Shown: positions 46,501 to 57,930 of the stretch, one piece after another
Layout of the letters: each line of letters opens with the position of its first letter
How positions within the stretch are numbered: the first letter of the stretch is position 1
Origin: Membranipora membranacea
Taxonomy: Eukaryota; Bryozoa; Gymnolaemata; Cheilostomatida; Membraniporidae
Reading direction: 5' to 3'
DNA: 64,000 nt
Assembly (NCBI GenBank): GCA_914767715.1
Contig: OU612067.1
Coordinates: forward strand, 34,508,162 to 34,572,161
Made by a program: the position numbers and the translations under genes
The notes under the pieces: model-generated
What the model was told of the DNA's origin: nothing
Database searches by the model: none
What the model saw: only the letters and a program-made list of their open reading frames with translations

Positions 46501-48827
46501 TACAACTGGTATGCCCTTTGTTGGTGTACTGACTGACTATTTATGAGCACAAACCCATAGGATAAGTCCTGAATACAAACCCATAGGATAAGTCCTGAAT
46601 ACAAACCCATAGGATAAGTCCTGAATATAGAATCTATCATATCGGTAGTGAGATTGTAACTGATACTGTTCGCTCCGGCTGAGGAAGGTTTTATCTCAGA
46701 GAGAAAAGCTGGAGATACGCCTATATTCTGCTTCAGTGAGTTATCTTTGGAAAGCTACAACGGAAAGAGGCGCAATATTAAACAGTCATTGCAATTAGTG
46801 TAATAACCACACCCTAATCTAGTGTTCATATACATTCCGGAATTCTGCTATCTTCACAAAAATATGTGCATTTGACATAACCATAAAACTGAGTTGAGTT
46901 GAGGATCACTTGAGATTGTGAACACCTTTTTTGATGATATGAGAAATCTTTAGATATATACTACCTATGAAGTCAGCAAAAACTTCAGGTTTACGATACC
47001 CTTCATAATTGTGCCTATAAATGGTCTTCTCATTGCCATTGAGCGCACATCTTCAAATTGAGTTGGCTCAAAAACTGAGAATAATCATAATTGTAATAAA
47101 TATATTATAGTATCTACGATTGACTAAATATGCATATTTGTTCCTACATAAATGCCCCAGCGCCTGTAGTATGGCAGCTTTAGTCTCCCTCACCTCTATG
47201 TCGGCTGAGTTAGGTGCTAACTCAAGTGGCATGTTAGGTCTGACCAATTCCACCACTGTAGCTGCACATAATATCTGTCTCACTTTTGGTGGTGGTTTCG
47301 ATCAGACCAAAGCTACCATAATTACAGGCACTGGGTTATTATGTGGAAAAAAATGGCAGCTCTGGTAATCTGTAAGTATAAGTACCACCATATTATATAT
47401 GATGATGGAAATATATGTTCAGCTAACCACAGCTACACTCAATTTAATAGAAATAAATACCTGAGTTCGGTTAGTCCAGAATTCTCCAGCAGTTATCACC
47501 CCACTAACCACCAGATCATTATAGAGCTGAAATAACTGCTTATCTTCCTGAAGCATTCTAAAATAATAACAGATTATAACTGTGATATACATTACTATTT
47601 CATAATATATGATGTCCTGTGTATATAATATATGATGTCCTGTATATATGATGTCCTGTGTATATATGATGTCCTGTGTATATATGATGTCCTGTGTATA
47701 TATGATGTCCTGTGTATATCTGATGTCCTGTGTATATTTTTGATGTCCTGTGTATATTTTTATCTAAGAAACTGACCAGATCAAAATAATCATTACAGAC
47801 TTTAACTTGATGTTGATGATGCGCCACTTATTGATCGAGTAGTTGAATTCACCGAATATCAGACCCATTATGGCCTGTTACTAGCCTGTCCTGACAAACA
47901 TTGATGAGGAGGGGGTGTTGCCCCCCTCCCAACAACAGAGCTTGTCACGACAGGCTAGCCAAATACCATGAACGTATTATTATATTGTTATACAGTAGAC
48001 AGTGCCTGCACTCCAGAAGGAAATCTCCTATGAGCAGACAAGCCTGGAAACCTTACTTGTGTTTTAGCTCCAGCTCCGAGTTGATTTTATTTCTGAACTG
48101 AGGTAATAGTTTCTGTAGAAGCTCTTTAACTTTCTCTCTATCTCTGACCTGTGCCTCTCTACCTCCGCCGTTCCTGAAGTGGAATGTGTTAGCCTCAGCG
48201 TTGTGCATTACAAGCTGTAACTGCACCTTCTCTTTCGTGTCTGGAGATATCTTCTGAACTGAAACCAAAATAATTTTTCAGGTCATCCAATGATCAAGGA
48301 CGCAAATTGTTGGTTGTTTTTTTTGGCACAAGTGCATCATGCCAAAACACAGACAATGAGGGACTTCATCGACTGTATTCACAGCTTGCGGCAGCTAGAA
48401 CCCCTTTGCTTGCTGCTAGCTATAGTATCACTTAAATCAATCTTTTGTAATGTCACAAAATAACAACCTAAAAATTATGTAATAATATTAAAAATTAACT
48501 CATCAACAAAACTGATAATCTTTCAGTTTCATCACCAAAAGGGAATTTGATTTTCATAAGGCAGATCCTTTTCATTCAATAACAATTATTTGATAGACTC
48601 ATTCAAAAAGATTTTAAAGGGTAATCACCAGTCCCAGTGTCTGATTCACACAGAGCTGTGCTTGGTTACCTACTTTTAATGTCTATGTAGTTGTGGCTGA
48701 TTGTAAACACAGACTTTGTATCAGACATCCAGGCTATCCTCTCACCCATCAGGTATAAACTACCTGCAGACTTCTTGTGCCACACAGCAGATACAATCAG
48801 GAGTACATCTTCACTGGAGGAAGCCAT
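40555..48827 (-). CDS. GTF2H1: TFIIH core subunit p62 (GTF2H1)
   Basis: Twelve exons on the minus strand: 48,827-48,674; 48,258-48,057; 47,557-47,461; 46,754-46,607; 45,765-45,616; 45,351-45,269; 44,792-44,595; 43,619-43,437; 42,322-42,202; 41,736-41,621; 41,301-41,209; 40,668-40,555. Every junction keeps phase; total 552 residues, against 548 in human. p62 is a structural subunit of TFIIH, needed for Pol II initiation and nucleotide excision repair, where its PH domain binds TFIIE-alpha and XPC. Seen here: PH domain in exons 1-2 ([37 protein letters not shown]), BSD1 in exon 3 ([20 protein letters not shown]), BSD2 in exons 4-5 ([28 protein letters not shown]), IIKRFNHHS, the RYFHGPSP block, [20 protein letters not shown], and a C-terminal helical part. 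Exon 4 and exon 8 donors are duplicated in tandem repeats, which is unusual. Confidence 0.97.
41398..41465 (+). mobile_element. Possible tRNA-like SINE fragment
   Basis: AGCTGGTAAGAACTTCAGGG resembles an A-box head and GAGTGCGAATCCC a B box, about 45 bp apart, in GTF2H1 intron 10. No fold was confirmed. Confidence 0.35.
42881..43457 (-). repeat. 49-bp minisatellite carrying the GTF2H1 exon 8 splice donor, 12 copies
   Basis: On the minus strand each unit holds GCTAACTCTCTGATACATGA-G, which is the last 21 nt of exon 8, then GTATGTTAGTGTATAC and AGCTGGTCTCTA. Copies lie at exact 49-bp spacing from 42,902 to 43,441 (12 occurrences). The copy at 43,437-43,457 is the real exon end; eleven exon-end-plus-donor copies follow in intron 8. 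CAGCAG and CAGCTG variants alternate. Confidence 0.95.
45563..45577 (+). repeat. Homopolymer of 15 G
   Basis: The run is C15 in the sense of GTF2H1, about 40 nt downstream of the exon 5 donor (45,616). Confidence 0.9.
45824..46181. mobile_element. MITE with TTAA-like ends, copy B (GTF2H1 intron 4)
   Basis: Same family as 31,003-31,368: ACTACTGCTGCCACTCATGC at the left, GGCAGCAGTGGTTTAA at the right, internal GTCACCTAATGGACAAATAA and the same central GTGCACTAGTAAGACGGTA. Part of the element makes the false N-terminal extension of the minus-strand open frame around exon 5. Confidence 0.85.
46291..46352. repeat. 31-bp tandem duplication with a palindromic core
   Basis: Two copies of ATATATAC(C/T)TGAGAGTATA plus AGATCTCAGT in GTF2H1 intron 4. 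ACTGAGATCTTATACTCTCA-type inverted pairing is possible within a copy. Confidence 0.8.
46549..46626 (-). repeat. 26-bp triplication containing the GTF2H1 exon 4 splice donor
   Basis: Three exact copies; minus-strand unit ATTCAGGACTTATCCTATGG followed by GTTTGT. The first copy in transcript order (46,626-46,601) is the real exon end and donor (exon ends at 46,607). Two more identical exon-end-plus-donor copies follow at once in intron 4. Confidence 0.95.
47605..47762. repeat. 18-bp tandem repeat, about eight copies
   Basis: ATATATGATGTCCTGTGT repeats in GTF2H1 intron 2, with TATCTGATG and TTTTTGATG variants toward the right. Confidence 0.9.
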
Positions 48828-48831
48828 CACC

Positions 48832-48921
48832 GGCAGTCTGTATCAACAGACTTAAAAAAGCAGTCTGTATCACCAGACTTTAAACAACAGTATGTATCAC
48901 CTTCTACGGCAGTCTGTACCA
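48832..48921. repeat. 27-bp repeats at the GTF2H1 start
   Basis: GCAGTCTGTATCAACAGACT, GCAGTCTGTATCACCAGACT and two shorter copies lie within 5 to 95 bp upstream of the GTF2H1 ATG (48,827). Each contains AGTCTG...CAGACT and could pair locally. The position implies 5' UTR or core promoter. Confidence 0.75.
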
Positions 48922-49521
48922 TCTACTTCAGTATTCTGCGGCCAATAGAAATGTTAATTCAAGTAAATTAAACTAAGGAGGTCTCTGTACCTCCCTGATT
49001 AAACCACATATCAACAACTCAAGCAAGATAATAGAGCGACCATTGCAGACATCGTACAGTTTGTGGGAGTTAAGTTATCAAGTGCCCCTATTGTCAAGGT
49101 TATTTTGGTACAAGATTTCAAGAGGTATGTGCAGGGAGTAAAACTCCTTACTCCTTCGAGTCCTTGAGTGGACTTTTGAGGCTACACATGCGCCCTAGTC
49201 CAATCAGGTCTCCCTGGTCCAACTCTGGATTTGATAAACTGATGTGACAAATAACGTTATAAATCCTTCATCAGTTACTCAATAAATCGCTGCTGATGTT
49301 TGCATAAAGGCTCTCAGACATAATGTGAGACTATCTCGAGACGCAATCAATAATGTCACTGAGACAGTTATGAGGTCAGAGTGTGAGGCCAACAGTTGTC
49401 AGAGAGAGTCAGTGGGGCTGCTGAGGCTATTCCTTCTACTATTTATATTAATATAATAATATTGTACTGTAATTATTCATTTGTTATTTACATATGAACA
49501 AATAAAATATATAATTATAAT

Positions 49522-49662
49522 AGGGGCAAGGAGTCTCTTATACTCACAGGTCTACTCCAAAATCTGGGACTTTGGCAATTTTGACTTGCCAGTCAAACAT
49601 TGCCAAAGTCCCAGGTTTTGGTGTATACCTGTGCTTTTACTCCTTGTTTGATAGAGGGGCAA
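49522..49662. mobile_element. 140-bp hairpin MITE
   Basis: Arms of about 60 bp pair almost perfectly around TTTTGACTTGCCAGTCAAACA. The inner pair CTGGGACTTTGGCAA and TTGCCAAAGTCCCAG is exact; outward come ACAGGT/ACCTGT and AAGGAGT/ACTCCTT. Confidence 0.8.
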
Positions 49663-49811
49663 TGATGAACTCTTACCTCTTACCTCTTCTTCTTTAGCAC
49701 GTACTAGAACATTGCGTAAGCGGTACGCCTCATTAATTTTAATCCTTAGCCAGCATGTGATTCAGGTCTGTCGCCTTGCGACTATTTTGCATAGCATTAA
49801 TATAAGTGTCA

Positions 49812-51724
49812 TCACTGTGATCCCAGCTTCGCTTTGGTCTCACGAACTGTTTTTGGTAAGAAGCTGTTATAATACACTGATTTGCTAGCATATATTGTGG
49901 GGGGATCTCCCCGAGTCACTGCCCTGGTAACTGCTACATTAGCAGGTCTATCATTTATAAGTTCATCATAAGCAGATGTGAGCGATTTGTTGTTTTCCTC
50001 ATGGGACAGCAGGCGAAGTAACAGAGCATGTCTTATTTTTGTTCGCCTATCGGCTAGGGTTTCTAATTCTAGTTTTTCACGAGCCTCTGTCACACTATCC
50101 CTCCCTTTGAGGGTGGATATAAATCTTATGGCCTTATGTTGCACCATCTCAATGTCATTTATTAGATAACCTAGTGTCGTATCCCAGACAGAAGCTGCAT
50201 ACTCAACATGAGGTCTACATAGGCTGGTGTAGGCAAGGAGACGAGCGGATGCAGGGGCATCACGTAGTGCGCGTTTAATCATGCCCAATTGTTTTTTAGC
50301 TTTTCCAATCTTACTATGAATGTGATTGTTAAATTTCAAATCCGACTGAAGAATGACGCCTAGGTAGCGAGTCTCCCGCACAGTCTCTAGGGTTGTTCCG
50401 TCTAGCACATAGTTGGTATCAGGGGAAGTCGGAGACTGATTGAAGGGAAGAACTGAACATTTGTCAACGTTGAAGGACATGCACCACACATTTGCCCATT
50501 GCTGAAGTGCATACACATTGTTTTGAAATCTTAATTTGTCTTGAGCATTGTTGACCACCTGGTAGATGAGGGTGTCATCGGCAAACAGACTAATGTCACA
50601 ATCAACTTGGTCCGGCAGATCATTAATGTAGGCTAGGAAGAGGGTGGGGCCTAGTACCGACCCCTGAGGAACCCCAGAAGTTACAGGCAGTTCATATGAA
50701 AGTTTCCATTTAATCCTTACTTTTTGTTTGCGGTCCATAAGGAAGTCATGAATCCATTTCATTATCTGTGTACTCACATTAGGAATGTTAGATAGTTTTT
50801 GCATTAGGAGTTTGTGTGGAACTTTATCGAACGCCTTTGCAAAGTCAAGAACTACGGCATGAATAGTATCACCTTTGTCTACATGCCTAGCAATGTCGTG
50901 ATATGTGCCGCATAATTGTGTCTCACATGACAGCCCCTTACGGAAACCATGCTGTCTGTTATACAAGAACTTATCTAATGCAACGTTTAGGTGGTGAAGC
51001 ACAATATGTTCGAGCAACTTGCAAGGAATGCTAGTAAGCGATATAGGTCGGTAGTTATTTGGTTGATCAGCAGGTCCTTTTTTATGAAGGGGGGACACAT
51101 AAGCTAGCTTCCATTCACCGGGAAGTGTTGAGGTAGATAGAGAGACTTTGAATATAGAAGTAAGGCACTTAGCAGTCATGATTGGGTCTATTACGAGATC
51201 CTCTTTGCGTATATCATCTGGACCTGCTGATTTTCCATTCTTGAGAGCAGTAAGGAGGTTTGCAACTCCAGCATCAGATACCTCAATAGATGAGGCGGTA
51301 CAATTATATGCATTGTTGCTATCGAGTTGGTGTTGTTTGCAGAATTGTGAGCTGAAGAACTCATTCAAAATATTAGCACATTCTATTGGGTCTTCAGTGT
51401 GGTCATTTCCCTCAGTCTTGAGTTTCATAGGGGGCTTCGTAACACCTTGAGTCCACTTCAAGTGTTGATAAAATGGTTTACTGTTGCCTGTCTCGAGCGG
51501 TTTACAGATTTTAATGCTAATATAATCCTGTTCTATTTTACGCAGTTCAACACGGTGCGAACGCCTTTCTTGTTTGTATTTTGTGAGAAAAAAGGATCAC
51601 CACTGTCTTTATACTTATTATAGGTCTTGCGGTGCTTGGTGACCAGTTTGTTTGCTTTTCGATTGAACCAGCGAGGTTGATTAGACGGTTTAGGTCTCAT
51701 TGATAGGGGCCTGTGCCTCATCAC
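49812..51724 (-). mobile_element. CR1/Jockey-like LINE remnant with long RT frame
   Basis: An uninterrupted 549-residue frame (51,461-49,812) covers the RT domain: KNGKSAGPDDI, YRPISLTSIPCKLLEHIV, HGFRKGLSCETQL, LDFAKAFDKVPHKLL, SGVPQGSVLGPTLFLAYIND, and catalytic ISLFADDTLIY, then a thumb region. The upstream linker at 51,724-51,533 (RPKPSNQPRWFNRKANKLV) is in another frame, so at least one frameshift separates them. The endonuclease domain is absent. It differs from the family at 34,148 (FADD, not YADD). The long open frame suggests fairly recent insertion. Confidence 0.92.
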
Positions 51725-51729
51725 TGCCT

Positions 51730-52663
51730 ACATGTGATATATGGCAGTATATCTTTAATAGATTATTTTCAATATAACAAGTTACCTTTAAGTATCTGTT
51801 ATTTGTATACTTTGAGCCAACCTCTATGAATAAATAAAACATACATCACTTGTCAATCTATGTATAAATTTAAATTCTTTTTCTTTAAAAATCAGCTCAA
51901 CCTTGAACCTGAGATGGCCTTGACCAAAGGTACTTTGTTAAATGGTTAATGATTAGATGAGCAATCTCTATTAAGCCAATCACTGTCCATTTAACATTCA
52001 GAGTGAAAATAGAAGCTGACACAAAAGATTTTAGAGTGATAATAAGAAAACTTTGTCAAAATTGAAATTAGACATACATAGTATTTACTAGTTAAACAAC
52101 TTAAATTTGGACTCCAATATCAAATTCTTATCACATGCTTTAGTCATCAAAGCCGACTGCAGAATATAGTGATATCAGTAAGTCATCAAAAGAAGGTCTT
52201 GGTGTTCTACCTTTTTCTATGTGAAAAGATATTGCAAAATTCATGCTAGCCCTGCCTACCTTCTCTTCTACTCTGTTTGTACTAACTACAACCCATCCAC
52301 TTCTCTACTGTTGTGTTATTAGTGTGTTGGTGCCGATTGGTTGGTACTGATTAGGGAGAGCCAACACAAAATCAACCATTGGTTAGTTTTAGGCCTACTA
52401 CTTCTGTATTGACTAGGCCTACTGTATTTTCTATTTTATCATCAATAATCAGGTAACAAGCTCAGCTAGTCAATGCATTACATACACTGCTACTGTACTT
52501 GCTAGTTTAACTACATATCTCAGATTGACACACCGACCACTGATGAACAAACCCTCTAGGACCTTTTAATCTGTAGATGATGCGACATAAAGTAGATCAT
52601 GCCATTGCTGCATCTTGCTTCAGGACTGCCTACCATACTGATGTATCGATACTCATATTGTAG
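51730..52663. other. Upstream region of CNOT9
   Basis: No ORF or repeat was recognised. The CNOT9 ATG follows TATTGTAG-AA directly, which looks like a 3' splice site at 52,663, so a noncoding first exon may lie in this stretch. Confidence 0.4.
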
Positions 52664-52665
52664 AA

Positions 52666-55600
52666 ATGCAGACGCTCTCTGGAGTACACCGACCACAGCA
52701 GCAAGGTACACCTCCAATCGGCGGCCCAGGGAATGTGTCTCAACAAATCCAGCAGCAACAGCCCGAGAACATGCAGCAGCAGGCACAGCAGCAGGTCGGG
52801 CCGGCCTCAGCTCAGCAAGGTAACCACACTCCTGATAAAGATAAGATATATCAGTGGATTATAGAGCTGTCTAGTGCTACAACAAGAGAGAACGCTCTAC
52901 TCGAACTCAGGTAAGAGAACTGCCCTAATGGAAGCGCACAATAACAAAAAAATAACAATGATAATCTTACCTTCTTCTTCAGAGGCAACAGCTAAAGTGT
53001 GAAAGTTTGTGTAAAATTACTTCTAGGGCTTTAATTACAGAAACCAATGAGCATCTAAATTGTCTTTGATACAGAAGATCTTCTTTCTTATATCTTGGCC
53101 TGATAGGTTATTGGCTCTTCTTCTCTGACTGCATGATTGTCTTTTGTAGCCTCACAATTCATCCATTCTTTTTCTTGTTCTGTAGTAAGAAACGAGAGAC
53201 AGTACAGGACCTAGCACCAATGCTTTGGCACTCATTCGGTACTATAGCAGCTCTACTACAGGAAATAGTCAACATATATCCGGCAATAAACCCTCCGAAC
53301 CTGACAGTAAGTATTCTCTACACTCCTACTAGTGTTCCTGTCTGTCAGATAAGTGAGAGGAAACTTGAGAGGATAGTTATAAGATAGGTTTAAATACCTG
53401 CTATAATAACGGTATCATTATATACAGTGACAGCTCTAACAGCCATTATTCATATCTTCAGTGAATACTCACATCATAAAATTTATTGCATTTTCTTGAT
53501 TGTTAGATACATGAAGTAATCTGTAATTTAGTTTTCATCCGTATGAAAAAGAGAGTCATATTTGTCATTGTGATTGATTAAAACTTCTTGCTATATGAAC
53601 TTAGATGTCACAATCAGGATAATAAATATAACCAGTAATCCAAGTATAGCGAACATACAGGCATTTACTGACCGCTCCACACATTGTTAACTCTATTTTA
53701 GGCACATCAGTCTAACAGAGTATGTAATGCTCTAGCTCTACTGCAGTGTTTAGCTTCTCATCCCGAGACCAGAACTGTCTTCTTACAGGGTCAGTGAAAC
53801 TCTCATATTAATTATTCCTAGAAGGTTTTATGTCAATTATTTATTTTGTTTTACAACTCGCTGACTCATGAAAAGTCAATCAAGACCAAGTTATGTCTCG
53901 GCTGTATCACACTATCTACACTGAGGGCATAACTCCCCTATATTAACCATCAGTTTGACTAAATTCAATGTATTCGGCAAAGAATTGATTTGTTAATGTT
54001 ATTTTGTTGATTTACCTCAATAGAATTCATATTTATGTACATTTGGTAAAAAGTTGACTCAACTGACCAAAGTATGAGTGATATGACATGGTAAATGTCA
54101 TACCTTGACCTTTAAATACCAGCTTATAATTGGCCTGAATGGTAGCAGTGCTTCATGCTGCTGCTGCTAATGAGTAGCTGATCAGGTTCAGTAAACAAAA
54201 CATTCTACTTGCTCTTGATCGTTGATATTATGAAACATGTTTAACAATAAAATACACATTCTGATAATGTCTGTCTGTATTCTTGTAGCACACATACCGC
54301 TGTTCCTGTACCCATTTCTACACACAGTCAGTAAGACCAGACCTTTCGAGTATCTCAGACTCACGAGTCTCGGAGTTATCGGTGCTCTCGTAAAGGTGAG
54401 ACAACTCATTATCCTCTTAGATGAACGTAAATCACTGATTCAGATCATATTGTCGTTATATCTCACAGTTATAATTTGATAGACCCATGAGAGGTTTAAT
54501 GGTTAAATGTATGGAGCTATGATCTCTGAGGATCAGGTTAAATTACTAGCAGCAGTCATTCCTGATTTGGTTCTGGCACGCTGTTCACCCTAGCCTGGTT
54601 TGTGTGGGGGTAAACTGTATGTTTGCATATCCTACATGCAGTAAAAAAAAGCCAATCTGCCTCATGGGTTTCCAACTGGTACGATTATACCACGCGGCTT
54701 GGGTCCCTGTTCTCGAGAGGGGATAAGTCTCTCCACCTGAAAGATGATAGAGATAGACTATGCAGTGTTTATGCCTTGAATTACAGATCCATTAATACTT
54801 TCTATAGTTTGTAGATACATAACTAAACATCATGCCATGGGCAGTACACACATTCAATGAATACCTTCCCTTATACACACTTTGTTTCTACATTCACCCG
54901 AACGATTTATTATTTTAGTTTCTAAAGTAGACCGACAAACTACAATGTAGATAACATGTCTTATTATAGTGATTCCATCATTATCTTTCCAGACGGATGA
55001 GCAGCAGGTGATAAACTTTTTACTGGCCACAGAAATTATACCTCTATGTCTGAGAATTATGGAATCTGGGAGTGAATTATCAAAAACTGTGAGTACACAT
55101 ACTGCTCCGTATCCTCACACATTGACTACCTACAGCCCCTCAGATCTGATGTATTTGATGCTTTGTTATTATGGGATCAGCGATAGCTCAGTTGGTGGAG
55201 CGTCGAACTCAAGATTGCAAGGCGGCGGGTTCGTTCCCCAGTTGGTGCAAACTCCTGATTTGACTGCCATTCGCCCTAGCTGACGTTTACAACTTGCCAA
55301 AACCAGGAAAGTTGGAAGGAATTTGGCTTGTCCATATTTCCATAAAAAATGAAGCTGTATACTTGGGATCGTTACCTCATGACCCAGTTGTGTACCTGAG
55401 CAGACAATTCTTCTAGAGAGATATCAGAGTTTATTGTGACGTCCTTTTTTAAAGACCTGGAGGAAGATAAATTAAAAGGATTTTTACCATTCTGAAGACA
55501 TGGTCTATTTGACGAGTGACTCGGAATTTCTCTCACTTGAGAAACTCGATATATAAGTTTTGAAGCCTTAATTTATTCCTGTACTATGTCTTTAAGATGA

Positions 55601-56761
55601 CAACACATGACAGTGCCATGTCATTGTCCCTCTATATTGACAGGTGGCCACATTTATACTACAGAAGATATTATTAGATGAGACAGGACTGTCATACATC
55701 TGTCAGACATATGACAGATTCTCTCACGTAGCTATGATACTGGTAAGTGTTCATCTCTATATAACAGCACTGATACATTATATATGTTATCTCCTCCCTG
55801 CTGACATACACAGGCTACAAATAATACCAATCTCATGTCAAACTTACCGGTATATTACTACAGCTCAGTTCTTTAGGCTGCTAACGTGCGGTTATCTCTC
55901 GAAGAATTCGGTGAATATTGATCGACATGGCTACCTCTATTTATCGATACCAGTGAAAATGCCCCTACTTTAATCAAACCTGTACTGTGTGTGTTTGATT
56001 CCTAGAATTTATTTAGTTAATAATTATCAGAAATTCTCCTTGCATGTCGAGCCAATAAAACTAAACTGTCATTTAATTTAATCATTTCGTCTGATCATAA
56101 TAAACAGTTCAGCAATGGTGTAAATATATGTGGCAGGCTTGGCGTCAGTCCTAGTTATCATCTGCAATACCACATGCTTTGATACCTCCTTGAATCCCAA
56201 ATCTAGAGGTGCCGCTTGGTTGTTTGCATATTTATAAAGGAATTTAGATTTAATCTTGACTTTTCTTATTGATATAAATATAAATAAGATATCTATCATT
56301 TGATTAAATAAAAAGAAGGGAGTTTGAATAACTAGCATGTGAGCAAATAAGGTATCTCCGCTCAGTTTATACATGATAACAATGAGATATCCTCTCAGAG
56401 ACTTCTTTTTTCACTATAATTTTAATTTGATAGGATTAATAATTAAACATCTACCTGTATACCCTAATATGGTATGTGACTATGGTGTTTCCTCACCGAT
56501 ATGTGTGTGTTGTTTTACTTACAGGGTAAGATGGTGATACAGTTATCTAAGGACAGGTCAGCTCGATTATTGAAGCATGTAGTGAGATGTTATTTCCGTC
56601 TGTCTGACAATCCGAGAGCTCGCGAGGCTCTCAGACAATGTCTACCCGACCAACTCAAAGATCAGACATTCGTAGTCTGCCTAAGAGATGATCCCTCCAC
56701 TAAACGATGGCTGTCTCAGCTACTCAAAAATCTCGAGCAGCCTGTCATGCCTCCACAGTGA
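52666..56761 (+). CDS. CNOT9: CCR4-NOT complex subunit 9 (CNOT9/RCD1)
   Basis: Seven exons: 52,666-52,910; 53,186-53,306; 53,702-53,789; 54,289-54,395; 54,993-55,088; 55,644-55,742; 56,525-56,761. Phases agree; 330 residues (human 299). CNOT9 is an armadillo-repeat subunit of the CCR4-NOT deadenylase that docks on CNOT1 and binds tryptophans of GW182/TNRC6 in miRNA silencing. The family is highly conserved and recognition is certain: [100 protein letters not shown]. Unusual: about 58 residues rich in Gln precede the first conserved helix ([10 protein letters not shown]), where the human protein has about 18. The ATG chosen is the first in the open frame after the apparent acceptor. Confidence 0.97.
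55170..55255 (+). mobile_element. tRNA-like SINE head in CNOT9 intron 5
   Basis: GATAGCTCAGTTGGTGGAGC is a strong A box and GCGGGTTCGTTCCCC a strong B box about 40 bp later. The anticodon arm does not pair, so a tRNA-derived element is preferred over a tRNA gene. The body likely continues to about 55,400. Confidence 0.6.
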
Positions 56762-56898
56762 ATTTAACTTAACCTTCGCACAGACGGACTCGATACCCTG
56801 ACTTAACTTGTAACTAAAATCTAATATCAACTAGCGCCTGACAAGATCTGACTCGACTGTTTTTCTCTTGTGTTTAGAAAATCTTGACAGTTCTCTTA

Positions 56899-56981
56899 AA
56901 TAAACCACTGGAATTATAGAATGTAAAAACTTTTGAAATGTGTATGTATATTCAAATCAAAGTTTTATTCATTTCAATAAA
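56899..56981 (+). terminator. Poly(A) signals of CNOT9
   Basis: AATAAA occurs at 56,899-56,904 and again at 56,976-56,981, 138 and 215 bp after the stop codon. Confidence 0.6.
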
Positions 56982-57010
56982 AGAAAAGCCTAAAGATCCG
57001 ACCCTGGTTA

Positions 57011-57483
57011 CATGAGGAACTAAATTTGTAATTCACAGAAAGCCCATCCATTTCATGTTAATAAACTTGGCACATCTTTTATATTGCAAGTTTAAGCCTT
57101 CGCTAATCCAGTCTAATCTAGATGAGTCCCCCTGTAGTGTGTCGGCTGTGGTTGTTATATATATATATTATTATTATAGTATTTTTTTTGCTCGTAAATC
57201 AACTTTATCTCTCAATATAAGGTGTATAAGTAAAATCTGCCAAATAACAGCGAGCAGAGCAAAGATCAAAATGTAAAGGAACAATAAGAGTATGATATGA
57301 TATGATATGATATGATATGATATGATATGCGCGATCATGGTAATGACAAAATATTAATATTGCTTGTATTTACTTGTATTTCGTAAAGCTAGAGTGAGTG
57401 AATGAGGAAAGAATTGTCATGACAAAGATACTGTAATTTAGTTTTTTGCCTATTTTATGAAGGATTATGTAGACTTGAAGTGT
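57011..57483 (+). repeat. Diverged duplicate of the NIDO-gene promoter region, copy 1
   Basis: Co-linear matches to 59,173-59,578: GGAACTAAA, TTTCATG..A....ACTTGGCA, TTTATATTG, GCTCGTAAATCAA, and TTTTTTGCCTATTTTATG followed by AGGATTA.GTAGACTTGAAG. The similarity ends just where copy 2 reaches its TATA box. A TATGA microsatellite (57,291-57,327) interrupts this copy. Confidence 0.75.
57291..57327. repeat. TATGA microsatellite
   Basis: Seven tandem TATGA units. Confidence 0.9.
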
Positions 57484-57539
57484 TTATTACCATGTCATGT
57501 TTTGGGAGATAAGGAACCAGGTGCCTAGATATCAAATGT

Positions 57540-57770
57540 CTTTCTTAAATAGTCGAGCAGCTACCTAAAAACTTAGGAGGCAATGCTCAAGTTAACACGT
57601 CGCTGCCTAAAAATATGTTGTGTTTCCTAAATAATCGAGCAGCTACCTAAAAAAAATATGGACTTAAAATTAGCATGTGGCTGAGTAAAATCATAATGTG
57701 TTTCTTGAATAACTGAGCAGCTGCCTAAACCAACAGATACCTTGAAATTTTTCAATGTAGCTTCCTACAA
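57540..57770. repeat. Degenerate 80-90-bp repeats
   Basis: Three copies of a unit with TTTCTTAAATA.TCGAGCAGC and TACCTAAAAA, at about 57,541, 57,627 and 57,700, diverging progressively. Confidence 0.6.
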
Positions 57771-57930
57771 ATAAATGATGATTCCTAGAATTATCTACCC
57801 ACTACCTAATAAATCACAGAGGCTTGCTGAGCAACTTCCAGCCTTATAACAACCAGTTTATTGCTCGGCAAAACTCTGTGATTTATTAGCTAGTGGGTAG
57901 GTTATTCTAGCAATCATCATTTATTTGTAG
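57766..57930. mobile_element. 165-bp hairpin element
   Basis: Arms CAAATAAATGATGATTCCTA and its complement near 57,911-57,930 continue inward through CTACCCACTA and TAATAAATCACAGAG to a 30-bp loop. Arms are about 67 bp with few mismatches. Confidence 0.8.

Noticed and set aside
55170-55255. tRNA gene
   Set aside because: A and B boxes are good but anticodon and acceptor stems do not pair; a tRNA-derived SINE fits better. The same applies at 5,491, 7,904, 8,993, 28,352 and 41,398.
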